Assembly (NCBI GenBank): GCA_003963365.1 | Contig: RXJG01000001.1 | Span: 124,001 to 188,000, forward strand | Length of the DNA: 64,000 nucleotides | Source of the DNA: Sphingobacteriales bacterium | GTDB taxonomy: Bacteria > Bacteroidota > Bacteroidia > Chitinophagales > Chitinophagaceae | Reading direction: 5' to 3' | Part shown: one piece after another, positions 17,881 through 26,964 of the stretch | How the letters are laid out: each line of letters opens with the position of its first letter | Position numbering within the stretch: the stretch's first letter is position 1 | Notes under the pieces: generated by a model | What the model saw: only the letters and a program-made list of their open reading frames with translations | What the model was told of the DNA's origin: nothing | Database searches by the model: none | Position numbers and translations under genes: made by a program

Positions 17881-18600
17881 ATGAAAAGATTAATTCTGGT
17901 TCCCGTTGTTCTTATTTTAATGAGTTGTGAAACGGCGCAACAGGTATTGGGCGGCATTGCTAATAGTCAAACAGAACCTTCTGTATCGGAAGTGGCTTCC
18001 GGTTTAAAAGAAGCATTGAATGTAGGCGCTCAAAACAGCGCCGGCAAATTGAGTGTTGTGGATGGTTTCTTCAAGGATGAAGTAATAAAAATATTATTAC
18101 CACCCGAAGCACAAAAAGTAGAAAAAACTTTACGTAGTCTTGGTTTTAATAAACTGGTGGATGATGCTATTTTATCTATCAACCGGGGTGCAGAAGATGC
18201 CTGTAAAACCGCAGCGCCTATTTTTGGTAATGCCATTAAACAAATGACCATACAGGATGCTATTGGTATTTTAAAAGGGAATGATTCATCTGCCACTACT
18301 TATTTAAAAAATAAAACCACTGTCGATTTAACCAATGCATTCAAACCGGTAATTCAACAATCGCTGGATAAAGTAGGGGCTACCAAATACTGGGGTGATG
18401 TGTTTAATACCTACAATAAACTCCCAACTACATTTAAAAAAATCAACCCTGATCTTTCAGGATATGTTACAGAAAGAGCACTTGGAGGATTATTTCATTA
18501 TGTGGCACTTGAAGAACAAAAGATTCGCAAAGATCCTGTGGCCAGGGTTACCGATCTGCTGAAAAAAGTATTTGGCAGTAAACTGGCACAGGGCAACTAA
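17881..18600 (+). CDS. DUF4197 lipoprotein
   Basis: 239 residues. A lipoprotein signal (LILVPVVLILMSC, Cys15) precedes a DUF4197 domain filling the rest: VASGLKEALNVGAQNSAGKL, LLPPEAQKVEKTLRSLG, MTIQDAIGILKG and ALGGLFHYVALEEQKIRKDP. The domain is alpha-helical and found in periplasmic lipoproteins of Proteobacteria and Bacteroidota; its job is not known. No operon partner is evident. Confidence 0.92.
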   Translation: MKRLILVPVVLILMSCETAQQVLGGIANSQTEPSVSEVASGLKEALNVGAQNSAGKLSVVDGFFKDEVIKILLPPEAQKVEKTLRSLGFNKLVDDAILSINRGAEDACKTAAPIFGNAIKQMTIQDAIGILKGNDSSATTYLKNKTTVDLTNAFKPVIQQSLDKVGATKYWGDVFNTYNKLPTTFKKINPDLSGYVTERALGGLFHYVALEEQKIRKDPVARVTDLLKKVFGSKLAQGN

Positions 18601-18739
18601 TAACAGGCGTTTGTTTATTGTTATATAAATATCCCAGCGCATATTTGTACCGGGATGTTTTTTTAATCAGTGGCTTAATTGATAAATATCATCCTTTAAT
18701 TGTAATACTTATTATAAATTGATTTTATAAATTCCTGGT

Positions 18740-19195
18740 ATGCGTACTGTAAAAGATTTACTGGCGAACAAACCTCAGGCTTTCAATATTATTGGCCCCG
18801 GTGTAAAAGTGATTGATGCATTGAGCATGCTTAACTCAGTTGACCTGAGTTACCTGGTAGTAATGGATGGCGGAGACTACAAAGGTATTTTCTGCGAAAG
18901 AGATTACACGAGGAATGTAATTTTGAAAGGACGTAACAGCAGTACTTCATCCGTAAAAGATGTAATGACTATTGATTTGCCCATTGTGCATTTGAATGAA
19001 ACAGTAGAGCATTGCATGCATAAAATGATTTCACATAAAACCCGGTACCTGCTGGCATATGACGCAGATAAATTTGCCGGCGTAATTACCATTCACGATT
19101 TGTTACGCCAGGTAATTATGAACAGGGAACTGGTGTTTGATAATGCCACTGCAGCTAAACTGTTAGAACACGAAGAAAAAGGTAAAGTATTTTAG
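18740..19195 (+). CDS. CBS-domain protein
   Basis: 151 residues made of a CBS pair: first domain about 8-62 (VKVIDALSMLNSVDLSYLVVM, GIFCERDYTRNV), second about 72-130 (VKDVMTIDLPIVHLNETV, FAGVITIHDLLRQVI). Such stand-alone CBS modules bind adenine nucleotides and modulate partner proteins. The partner is unknown. It is convergent with argS, with 1 bp between the two stop codons. Confidence 0.93.
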   Translation: MRTVKDLLANKPQAFNIIGPGVKVIDALSMLNSVDLSYLVVMDGGDYKGIFCERDYTRNVILKGRNSSTSSVKDVMTIDLPIVHLNETVEHCMHKMISHKTRYLLAYDADKFAGVITIHDLLRQVIMNRELVFDNATAAKLLEHEEKGKVF

Positions 19196-19196
19196 C

Positions 19197-20969
19197 TTAC
19201 ATTCTTTCCGGAACTTTTATTCCCAGCAAGCCAAATGCGGAGGCTATGACATTAGCCGTCATTTGTGCAATCAGCAGGCGTAATTCTTTTTTCTCTGCTG
19301 ATTCAGCATTCATGATAGAGTGCACGGTATAGAACGAATTGAATGTTTTAGCCAATTGATAAGCATAGTGGGCAATTACGGATGGATCCATTTCTGTACC
19401 TGCCGTTTCTATTACCTGGGGATATTGCTCCAATATAATTAGTAATTCTTTTTCTAAAGGCAGCAAAGCATAACTAAGGCCGCTACTTTTTGGTTGTTCT
19501 TTGCGCAGAATTGATTTTATTCTTGCATGTGTGTATTGAATGAACGGCCCTGTATGTCCGTGAAAATCGATTGACTCTTCAGGGTCAAAGATCATTTTCT
19601 TTTTAGGGTCCACTCTTAGCAGGAAATATTTTAATGCACCAAGACCGATTGTTTCATAAAGATCTTTCAATTCTTCTTTCGTAAAGTCATTCACTTTACC
19701 TAATTCTTTGGTATGATTGCCGGCGATGGTTATCATTTCTTCTACCAGGTCATCGGCATCCACTACGGTTCCTTCCCGGCTTTTCATTTTACCGGTTGGC
19801 AGTTCCACCATACCATAGCTAAGATGAAAAATATTATCAGCATAGGGCATGCCCAGCTTCTGACAAATGAGTTTTAAAACTTTGAAATGATAATCCTGTT
19901 CATCACCTACAACATAAATGCTTTGATCAATTTTATACTGATCATACTTCTGCAGAGCAAGACCAATATCCTGGGTGATATAAACAGAAGTCCCGTCTTT
20001 ACGTTGTACCAGTTTCTGATCTAATCCATCATTGGTAAGATCAATCCACACACTGCCATCTTCTTTTTTAAAGAAAACATTTTTTCTTAATCCTTCCTGT
20101 ACGGTTTCTTTCCCTAATAAATACGTATTGCTTTCATAATATATTTTGTCAAAATCGCTACCGATCTTTCTATAGGTTTCATCAAAACCTTCATATACCC
20201 AACTGTTCATGGTACGCCACAGGGTCATTACTTTTTCATCACCCTGTTCCCATTTCACCAGCATTTCCTGTGTTTCTTTCATAATGGGGGCTTCCTTCTC
20301 CGCTTCTTCCTTACTCATGCCCTTCGCAATAAGCGCTTCTACCTGCTTTTTATATTCATCATTAAACTTTACATAGTAGTCACCAACAAAATGATCGCCT
20401 TTGGTATGTGTTGATTGTGGCGTAGCACCATTGGCAAATTTTTCCCATGCAATCATGCTTTTACAAATATGAATGCCACGATCATTAACGATACAGGATT
20501 TGATCACTTCATACCCGTTTGCCTTCATAATTTCAGCAATACTCCAGCCCAAAAAATTATTTCGTAAATGGCCAAGATGAAGTGGCTTATTGGTGTTAGG
20601 AGAGGAGTACTCAACCATCACCTTTTTATTTTTCATAGCCTGCCTGCCATAACAATTATCATTATGCCAGCGATCAAGCACACTCAGCCAATAGCTGTCA
20701 GCAATGGTTAAGTTTAAAAATCCTTTTATAACATTGTAGGAAGAGAATAACTGTTTTTGCCGGTTAGTAAGATATTCACCCAGTTCATTCCCCAGCGTAT
20801 CCGGTGCTTTCTTTAGTGATTTAACAAGGGCAAATAAAACCACGGTGTAGTCACCCTCAAATTCGGGTTTGGTCTGATTAATCTGGAAATCCTTCTCTGT
20901 AAACTTTTGTCCGTAAAGATTTTCTAAACTTTCAATAACTGTCTGCTGTATTTGCCTTGTAACCGACAT
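19197..20969 (-). CDS. argS: Arginyl-tRNA synthetase
   Basis: 590 residues from ATG 20969 (MSVTRQIQQTVIE); the longer frame adds residues without homology. It charges tRNA-Arg with arginine. Features are the N-terminal ArgRS add-on domain (about 1-95), the HIGH signature as HLGH inside SSPNTNKPLHLGHLRNN (near 122-138), a KMSKS-equivalent GKMKSREG and the DALR anticodon-binding C-terminus (IQYTHARIKSILRK, ending LLGIKVPERM). A possible minus-35-type-free promoter box TATTTTTG lies at 20989-20996 on the minus strand. Confidence 0.97.
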   Translation of the reverse strand: MSVTRQIQQTVIESLENLYGQKFTEKDFQINQTKPEFEGDYTVVLFALVKSLKKAPDTLGNELGEYLTNRQKQLFSSYNVIKGFLNLTIADSYWLSVLDRWHNDNCYGRQAMKNKKVMVEYSSPNTNKPLHLGHLRNNFLGWSIAEIMKANGYEVIKSCIVNDRGIHICKSMIAWEKFANGATPQSTHTKGDHFVGDYYVKFNDEYKKQVEALIAKGMSKEEAEKEAPIMKETQEMLVKWEQGDEKVMTLWRTMNSWVYEGFDETYRKIGSDFDKIYYESNTYLLGKETVQEGLRKNVFFKKEDGSVWIDLTNDGLDQKLVQRKDGTSVYITQDIGLALQKYDQYKIDQSIYVVGDEQDYHFKVLKLICQKLGMPYADNIFHLSYGMVELPTGKMKSREGTVVDADDLVEEMITIAGNHTKELGKVNDFTKEELKDLYETIGLGALKYFLLRVDPKKKMIFDPEESIDFHGHTGPFIQYTHARIKSILRKEQPKSSGLSYALLPLEKELLIILEQYPQVIETAGTEMDPSVIAHYAYQLAKTFNSFYTVHSIMNAESAEKKELRLLIAQMTANVIASAFGLLGIKVPERM

Positions 20970-21030
20970 GTTCAATTTTATTGTTGCGCAAAAATAAAGG
21001 AAATGAGGGGTAACTGAAAGCTGAGTAAAA

Positions 21031-21058
21031 CAAAAGAGCCGGCACAAATGCCGACCCT
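21031..21058 (-). terminator. Terminator of the 21112-21837 gene
   Basis: On the minus strand, GTCGGCA/TGCCGGC forms a 7-bp stem (one G-U pair), followed by TCTTTTGTTTT. It lies about 55 bp past the stop of the helical secreted protein. Confidence 0.65.
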
Positions 21059-21111
21059 TTTTCCAAAACCAACCGCTATGATAAAGTTTAATTATGTAAG
21101 GCTTTCGCCAG

Positions 21112-21837
21112 TTATTTTTTCTTAGCTAGGGTTTCTTTCGTGTTGATGCTGTTGCTGATCTCAGCATCTGCATCAGCAATGTTTTTGGAAGTACTTTTCA
21201 TAAAGTTGTTCACTGCAGTTTCAGGTGATTTTTCAGTTACACCGGCAGCTACTTCTTCATCAGCACTCATCATGTCATTCAGCATAGCTGCATTAACAGA
21301 TAATTTGATGGAGGTTAACTTCATTTGTTCAGTCACTTCGTCATTTGCATCCTGAGCAGCAAATTCGTTACCCACGTTAAAAGCATATTTTAATGCTTCA
21401 AACTTCATGGCTTCATTTACTTCTGTTTCAGCTGCACACATGTTTTCTGTTGAGTTGTGGTAAAATTTCAACGCTTCTTTTTTAGCTTTTTCAGCCAGGT
21501 AAAGGCTTTTTACCACTTCTTTGTCAGCTTTAGCAACATCTAATTTGATGTTACGCAGTGCATTTACAAACTCCCGGCTTAGTACTACTTTAGGGAATTT
21601 GGCTTTGTTTAAAGTAATAACATCGGCGTTTGAATCGCTGGTAATTACTTCGGTGTTTGCTGCTAACATATTTCTTGTGGCAGCAGTGTCATCTTTCTGT
21701 GTGAAAGACAAGGTGCATACAGCCATAAGGCTTAAGGCTGCAAAGGTGAATAATTTAGCAACGGCTGATTTTCCAGTCAATTTGCTCATCGTTTTGAGTG
21801 TTCCTGCCTTGGAGTCCACTGTTCTTCTAGTTGTCAT
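21112..21837 (-). CDS. Predicted exported helical protein, unknown function
   Basis: 241 residues (an internal ATG at 21789 would give 225). A hydrophobic signal (KLFTFAALSLMAVCTLSF, about 28-45) precedes a charged, mostly helical mature part rich in Ala, Lys, Glu and Asn, e.g. EVVKSLYLAEKAKKEALKFY and EQMKLTSIKLSVNAAMLNDM. No domain is recognised. Its composition resembles abundant small periplasmic proteins. It has its own terminator and a long upstream region, so it is probably monocistronic. Confidence 0.72.
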   Translation of the reverse strand: MTTRRTVDSKAGTLKTMSKLTGKSAVAKLFTFAALSLMAVCTLSFTQKDDTAATRNMLAANTEVITSDSNADVITLNKAKFPKVVLSREFVNALRNIKLDVAKADKEVVKSLYLAEKAKKEALKFYHNSTENMCAAETEVNEAMKFEALKYAFNVGNEFAAQDANDEVTEQMKLTSIKLSVNAAMLNDMMSADEEVAAGVTEKSPETAVNNFMKSTSKNIADADAEISNSINTKETLAKKK

Positions 21838-22356
21838 TGTTTTGTCTTTTAGTGTTTCTGTTCTTATTATCTTTTTGCCTTTCGGCTTTTCTTTTCTGTT
21901 GATTACGATACAAAGATATGGTTTAAATTAGGTACTTTGCAATGCATAATACTATGTTTGGTTTTTTAGGATGATGAATGGTCATTTTTCATTTTAAACT
22001 TTTCTCAGCGATTTTTTCAGTTGTTTTGGTTTCGATTACTCCTGTGAAGTTTTTTAAATATTCGAAGAAAACTTTCAAAAATTCGACAAAATTGAATTTA
22101 ATGGCAATAAATCGTTGAAATTCAGTAGTATCATTTTGTCGGTGCAAATTTACGTCGACTTCTTTGTTATTCCAAATGAAAAGGGTGTAAAATGCCGATT
22201 TCATAGGGTGAAGTGTCGTTTTCGATGCTTTTTCCATTTTAGTCATCCTCAAAGAGCTTATTTGCAACTGTTTGCAATATAATGACGCCGACTTGAAAGC
22301 TTTGTTACAGGCTTTAAGGCAAAAGGCCGTTAAAGCGGATGAACGGAAATCAGGCC
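21838..22356. other. Intergenic region, no gene accepted
   Basis: Upstream of the exported helical protein and downstream of the YqaE-like gene. A minus-strand frame at 21989-22267 (92 codons) has no family match and is rich in Lys/Phe/Asn, as expected for AT-rich non-coding DNA. On the plus strand, about 22278-22378 reads as a helical peptide without any start codon. Neither is convincing. Confidence 0.35.
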
Positions 22357-22389
22357 AAAAAGAAAGGTCTCCTTTATGAGGAGACCTTT
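22357..22389 (-). terminator. Terminator of the YqaE-like gene
   Basis: Perfect 10-bp stem AAAGGTCTCC/GGAGACCTTT with a 7-base loop; on the minus strand the stem is followed by CTTTTTGG. It lies 25 bp beyond the stop at 22414. Confidence 0.85.
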
Positions 22390-22413
22390 AATATATTTAG
22401 CCGTTCAGTAAAA

Positions 22414-22827
22414 TTAACCGTTGCCAAGGATAACGATAAGAGCATAGATAACACCGGGTATCCAGAACAGGATTGTTAACAGTAAGCTTATCCAGAACTT
22501 TGTATTAATTTGTCCTTCATGCAGGTAAACCGCTAAAGGTGGAAGAAGAATAGCGAGGATAACTAATAATAATGTATTGGTATCAGCCTCACCTCCATTT
22601 CTTTTGTTTTTCTTGAAATCCTTAACAGCCTGTTTAACCTCTTTCATTTTTTCCCTGCGTTCAGACTTAGGGAGGCTTTTAAATTCCTTAACGGCGTTAT
22701 TAACTTCTTCTTTTGACGGACCACTGCCGGCAGCAGTATTTAATACAGGCCCGGAAGCCATAACACTCATTTGAAACATACAAAGACTGGTAACAACAAA
22801 TAATAAACGGGTCAGAGATTTCTTCAT
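22414..22827 (-). CDS. YqaE/Pmp3-family membrane protein with signal peptide
   Basis: 137 residues from ATG 22827 (MKKSLTRLLFVV). After a signal peptide and a charged helical stretch (EVNNAVKEFKSLPKSERREK) comes the Pmp3/YqaE proteolipid domain: LLLVILAILLPPLAVYLHEG, then WISLLLTILFWIPGVIYALIVI. Plain Pmp3 proteins have about 50 residues; this one has an added exported N-terminal part, a form common in Bacteroidota. Pmp3 proteins affect membrane potential and stress tolerance in other organisms; the role here is not known. Confidence 0.88.
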   Translation of the reverse strand: MKKSLTRLLFVVTSLCMFQMSVMASGPVLNTAAGSGPSKEEVNNAVKEFKSLPKSERREKMKEVKQAVKDFKKNKRNGGEADTNTLLLVILAILLPPLAVYLHEGQINTKFWISLLLTILFWIPGVIYALIVILGNG

Positions 22828-22928
22828 AATGTTAGTTTTTAAAATGTAAAGCAATTTACATCGGTTAATCAAATTTTAATTCAATGTGAATAAAATGAGG
22901 ATACAGGAAATAACAATAATTTTAAACC

Positions 22929-25787
22929 ATGAATCAAAGTATCCCAAGCCTCAAAAGATTAATGGCTCTGTTAACAATTAGTTTACTTAATTCACTTCTA
23001 TTATCAGCTCAACAGTTTGGCGGAAATCCTGCTTCAATAAAATGGAAACAGATTAATACAGATACTGTAAGAGTAATTTTTCCTGCAGGCCTGGAAAAAC
23101 AAGCGGCAAGGGTTGTGGCTATTACTGCAGCTTTGCAATCTTCCACTAATCCTACAATAGGTAATCAATTCAAAAAGATTAATATCATTCTGCAAAATCA
23201 AACTACCATAGCTAATGGTTTTGTTGCATTAGCACCATTTCGCAGTGAATTTTATGTAACACCTGATCCGGATAATTTTTCCCTAGGCAGTTTGCCATGG
23301 GCAGATAATTTAGCAATACACGAATACCGGCATGTACAGCAGTATAATAATTTTAATAAGGGGCTGACGAAAGTCTTCAGTTTTTTTGCTGGCGAACAGG
23401 GAAGAGCTTTGGCCAATGCAATTACAATACCCGATTGGTTTTTTGAAGGAGATGCTGTTTTCCAGGAAACACTGGTAAGTGAACAGGGCAGGGGAAGAAT
23501 GGCTTCATTTATGAAGGAGTATAAAGCTTTGTGGCAACAGAATAAAAATTATAGCTGGATGAAATTGCGGAATGGATCACTAAAAAGTTTTGTGCCCGAT
23601 CATTATCATACAGGGTATCAGCTGGTAGCTTATGGATACGAAAAATATGGAAATGATTTTTGGAAAAAGGTTACAGATGATGCTGCAAGATTTAAAGGAG
23701 TCTTCTATTCATTTAATAATTCTATAGCAAGAAACAGCGGGAAGTCTTACAAAACTTTTAGAAATGATGCGATGCACTATTTTAAGCAGCTTTCCTTTAA
23801 TGAAAAGAAAGCTGATGAGCATATAAATTTCATTAGTCTTGCTCAAAAAAATAATGTAGTAAGTTATTTGTTTCCTTATTCGGCGGCCGGTAAGCTGATT
23901 ACTTTGAAAAGAACATACAGGGATATTCCGGCATTTTATATTATTGATGAAAATGGTGAACATAAAATAAAAGTAAAAGATATTGCCATCGATAATTATT
24001 ATTCTTACAGCAACGGTAAAATTATTTACACAGCATATAATAATGATGCAAGATGGACTAACAGGGATTATTCAGATATACGAATACTTGATGTACAAAC
24101 AGGCAATCAAATCAGGCTTACCCATAAAACAAAATATTTTGCTCCGGATATTTCTGCAGATGGATCAAGTGTGCTTGCGGTAAATGTTACACCTGATGGA
24201 AAAAATGAAGTACATATATTAAGTGCCACAGATGGTTCAGTTAAACAAGTTCTTAACAATACTCATCAGTATTTCTTTACGCAAACTAAATTCCTGCCGG
24301 GTAATCAATATGCAGTGTCTGCTGTAAGAGATCAATCCGGACGAATGGCTTTGATAAAACTTAATTTGAATAATGGTGAAACAGAAGCAATAACTCCTTT
24401 CACTTATAACGTACTGGGCTATCCTGTTGTAAAAGGCGATACCATATTATTCAGCAGAATGGAGAATGGCGCAGATAAATTATTTGCTGCAAGATTGAGT
24501 GATAAAAAAATATTTCAGTTAACGAATAATGAGAATGCTTTTTATCAGCCGGTGATCAATAATAATGGGGATTTAATTTTTTCTGCTTTTACAGCTGATG
24601 GATCAAGATTAGCTAAGATAGATGCTGCAAAAATCAGCTGGCAGGAAGTGAACTTAGCTGATGAAAAGATCAATGACATTTATGCTGCCAATGCATTGAG
24701 TAATTCTTCAGCAAAATTGCTGGATAAAATTGGTGCAAGAGATTTTACATCAGCTAAATATCCAAAGGCAACACTGCCATTTAATTTCCACAGTTGGAGA
24801 CCCTACATAGCAGAGCCTGAATATGGAATTAATTTTTATGGTAATAATCTGCTCAACACTTTTCAAAGTAATTTATATTATACCTATAATCGTGATGAGC
24901 AAAGTCATTTTGCCGGGTTTAGTGAATTGTTCGGTGGATTTTACCCGATGCTGACTGCAGGTGTAGAAGCAGGCTTTAATCGTCCTTATGGAGTATTGTT
25001 TCCCAACAATACTATTGAGGTGCACTATTTTAACTCTGCTACATTGTTTACAGGAGTATTTCTGCCTCTATCATTTACTAATGGCAGAACTTACAAGTAT
25101 ATAAACATTGGTGCTAGTTACAATCTTGAACAGAGAGCTGAAGCATTTCCCGGCAAAGAAATATTTAAGAACAAAAGTTTTGATTTCATAAGAACTATTT
25201 TCAGCTTCTCTAACGTTAGTCAGCAGGCAAAGCAAAATATTTATCCGCACTGGGCACAAACATTAAGTATCAATTACCGGGATGCCATCACATTTCAGAA
25301 TAGTCACAAATTAGTAGCAACCGGTAATTTATTTTTTCCCGGTATTGCAAAAAATCATAGCCTTGTTATTAATGCAGCTTTTCAAAGTCGTGATACATTG
25401 GCTGACTTTTTTACTAAAACATTTCCTTTTTCAAGAGGGTATGAGGCACTTAATACACGAAGTATGTATAAGTTGGGTGTTAATTATCATTTTACACTGG
25501 CTTATCCTGATTGGGGTTTTGCCAACCTGCTTTACTTTACCCGTATAAGAGCCAATGCATTTTTTGATTATACCAATGCCAAAGCAAAATACCTGCGGAA
25601 CCAGGGTGCCTTCAACAAATCATTTAAATCGACAGGAGGAGAAATTTATTTTGATACCAAATGGTGGAATCAATTACCAGTCAGCATAGGCGTTCGTTAC
25701 AGTTATTTGCTGAATGATGATCTGGTAAACCCGGGACGTAAAGGGTTATGGGAAATTATTCTTCCCTTAAATATTTTACCGAACTAA
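22929..25787 (+). CDS. Gluzincin-like peptidase domain, beta-propeller and outer-membrane barrel
   Basis: 952 residues with a signal peptide (about 1-28). The N-terminal part (to about 290) has a zinc-peptidase motif, AIHEYRHVQQ near 135-144, and a downstream Glu in DWFFEGDAVFQE (about 178-189), the HExxH...E layout of gluzincins. A TolB/propeller-like region follows (SYSNGKIIYTAYN, DISADGSSVLAVN, YPVVKGDTILFSRM). The last third (about 620-952) alternates polar and aromatic residues and ends GLWEIILPLNILPN, as an outer-membrane barrel would. The three-part layout suggests a surface or periplasm-facing enzyme anchored in the outer membrane. Activity is inferred only from the motif. Confidence 0.8.
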   Translation: MNQSIPSLKRLMALLTISLLNSLLLSAQQFGGNPASIKWKQINTDTVRVIFPAGLEKQAARVVAITAALQSSTNPTIGNQFKKINIILQNQTTIANGFVALAPFRSEFYVTPDPDNFSLGSLPWADNLAIHEYRHVQQYNNFNKGLTKVFSFFAGEQGRALANAITIPDWFFEGDAVFQETLVSEQGRGRMASFMKEYKALWQQNKNYSWMKLRNGSLKSFVPDHYHTGYQLVAYGYEKYGNDFWKKVTDDAARFKGVFYSFNNSIARNSGKSYKTFRNDAMHYFKQLSFNEKKADEHINFISLAQKNNVVSYLFPYSAAGKLITLKRTYRDIPAFYIIDENGEHKIKVKDIAIDNYYSYSNGKIIYTAYNNDARWTNRDYSDIRILDVQTGNQIRLTHKTKYFAPDISADGSSVLAVNVTPDGKNEVHILSATDGSVKQVLNNTHQYFFTQTKFLPGNQYAVSAVRDQSGRMALIKLNLNNGETEAITPFTYNVLGYPVVKGDTILFSRMENGADKLFAARLSDKKIFQLTNNENAFYQPVINNNGDLIFSAFTADGSRLAKIDAAKISWQEVNLADEKINDIYAANALSNSSAKLLDKIGARDFTSAKYPKATLPFNFHSWRPYIAEPEYGINFYGNNLLNTFQSNLYYTYNRDEQSHFAGFSELFGGFYPMLTAGVEAGFNRPYGVLFPNNTIEVHYFNSATLFTGVFLPLSFTNGRTYKYINIGASYNLEQRAEAFPGKEIFKNKSFDFIRTIFSFSNVSQQAKQNIYPHWAQTLSINYRDAITFQNSHKLVATGNLFFPGIAKNHSLVINAAFQSRDTLADFFTKTFPFSRGYEALNTRSMYKLGVNYHFTLAYPDWGFANLLYFTRIRANAFFDYTNAKAKYLRNQGAFNKSFKSTGGEIYFDTKWWNQLPVSIGVRYSYLLNDDLVNPGRKGLWEIILPLNILPN

Positions 25788-26306
25788 TTATTTGAATTTA
25801 AAATTCATTGGAGTGGCCATTACTTTTCGGCCATTCTTATCTTTTACTATAATGTAATCAATGGTCCATTCTTCATCTTTTTGCAGCGATTCTTTTATAG
25901 TGTTACGCCATACTTCACTTAAAACTGTATCTCCGGATACATCAGTAGCCACTACATCCCAGCCATTTTTTACCACACCGGTCTGGTCATCTGTATAACT
26001 GGATTTTCTTTTATAAATAAATTTAAAACTGATGATGGGATAACGGTTGCCTTTATCATCTATCACTCTTAATGCTGAATCGGCATAGTTAAGTCCATCT
26101 GCCACCAGCATATTACCACCTGGATGATTTCCCCAAAGTGGTTTTAATTTTAAAGGCGTATTATCTGCAATTTTTTGTTGTTCAGATTTGTTAGCAGGCT
26201 TATGAGCAACGGGTTTATGTGTTTGAGCAAAGCTTGTTGCTGCAATTAAAAAGACACTGATAAATAAAGTAAACCTAATTGAGTAATTTTTGATTAACAT
26301 GGGCAT
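25788..26306 (-). CDS. Predicted secreted protein, unknown function
   Basis: 172 residues (or 170 from the second ATG at 26300). Signal peptide about 5-28 (FTLFISVFLIAATSFAQ), a Lys/His-rich linker, then a beta-rich domain with LWGNHPGGNMLVADGLNYAD and EWTIDYIIVKDKNGRKVMAT. It resembles the small C-terminal domains seen in gliding-associated proteins, but the match is not firm enough to name. Its start overlaps the end of the PAP2 gene by 32 bp, so the two are probably co-transcribed. Confidence 0.7.
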   Translation of the reverse strand: MPMLIKNYSIRFTLFISVFLIAATSFAQTHKPVAHKPANKSEQQKIADNTPLKLKPLWGNHPGGNMLVADGLNYADSALRVIDDKGNRYPIISFKFIYKRKSSYTDDQTGVVKNGWDVVATDVSGDTVLSEVWRNTIKESLQKDEEWTIDYIIVKDKNGRKVMATPMNFKFK

Positions 26307-26964
26307 GATGTTTTTGCTCGATCCAGTCGTTAATTTTCTTTGTTAAGAACGCTGAACCCACCCCAACTATTGCCCCAACTGCCACATCGCTGGGATAATG
26401 AACACCTAAATACATTCTTGAGTAACCAACACTGGTTGCCCATAAAAACGAGGGTCCGATAATATACCATTTGGGATAAGCAATGGAAATTGAAGTGGCT
26501 GTGGCAAAAGCATCAGAGGTATGACCGCTGGGAAAAGAATAACTCCCGGCAGCATCCAAGGGTATGATGGAAGGATCTTTTACAAATGGTCTTTGACGTT
26601 TAACTGTCTTTTTAAGAATGGTTGTTATAGCGGTATTAATCACAAATGTTTCACCAAGATAAACCGCTTTTTTCTTCATATCAGCATCGTGATTAAGAAG
26701 TCCTGTAGTAAATAAACCAACTGGCAGCCCAATGCTTATAAAAGCTGTTGATTTGCTGATATCTTTATAAATGGTAGTCATCGTTGCACTCCTGTCATCT
26801 TGTATATCAAGTAAGATTTTGATATCTTTTGATTGTGCTGAAAGATGCTGAAAAACAAAAAAGCATCCGCCAACAAGGAGAATGCTTTTCTTTATATAAA
26901 CTGAGATCAATCTAACTGAGGTTTCGGAGGCTTTCTTCGATAAGACGGATTTTATCTTCGGCAT
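26275..26964 (-). CDS. PAP2-family phosphatase
   Basis: 229 residues if started at ATG 26964, which overlaps the end of valS by 53 bp; a TTG at 26910, just past the valS stop and directly before the signal sequence (VYIKKSILLVGGCFFVFQ), is an equally good start. The acid-phosphatase motifs are KKTVKRQRPF, SFPSGHTSDAF and RMYLGVHYPSDVAVG. With a cleavable signal, the catalytic part lies on the periplasmic side. Probable substrates are lipid phosphates or undecaprenyl pyrophosphate. It follows valS and precedes a secreted protein in one transcription unit. Confidence 0.9.
   Translation of the reverse strand: MPKIKSVLSKKASETSVRLISVYIKKSILLVGGCFFVFQHLSAQSKDIKILLDIQDDRSATMTTIYKDISKSTAFISIGLPVGLFTTGLLNHDADMKKKAVYLGETFVINTAITTILKKTVKRQRPFVKDPSIIPLDAAGSYSFPSGHTSDAFATATSISIAYPKWYIIGPSFLWATSVGYSRMYLGVHYPSDVAVGAIVGVGSAFLTKKINDWIEQKHHAHVNQKLLN

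Noticed and set aside
21989-22267. 92-codon minus-strand frame
   Set aside because: No recognisable domain, AT-driven Lys/Phe/Asn composition and no ribosome-binding or operon support.
22278-22378. Plus-strand reading LKALLQALRQKAVKADERKS
   Set aside because: Looks protein-like but has no start codon and overlaps the terminator of the YqaE-like gene; may be chance or a gene scrap.
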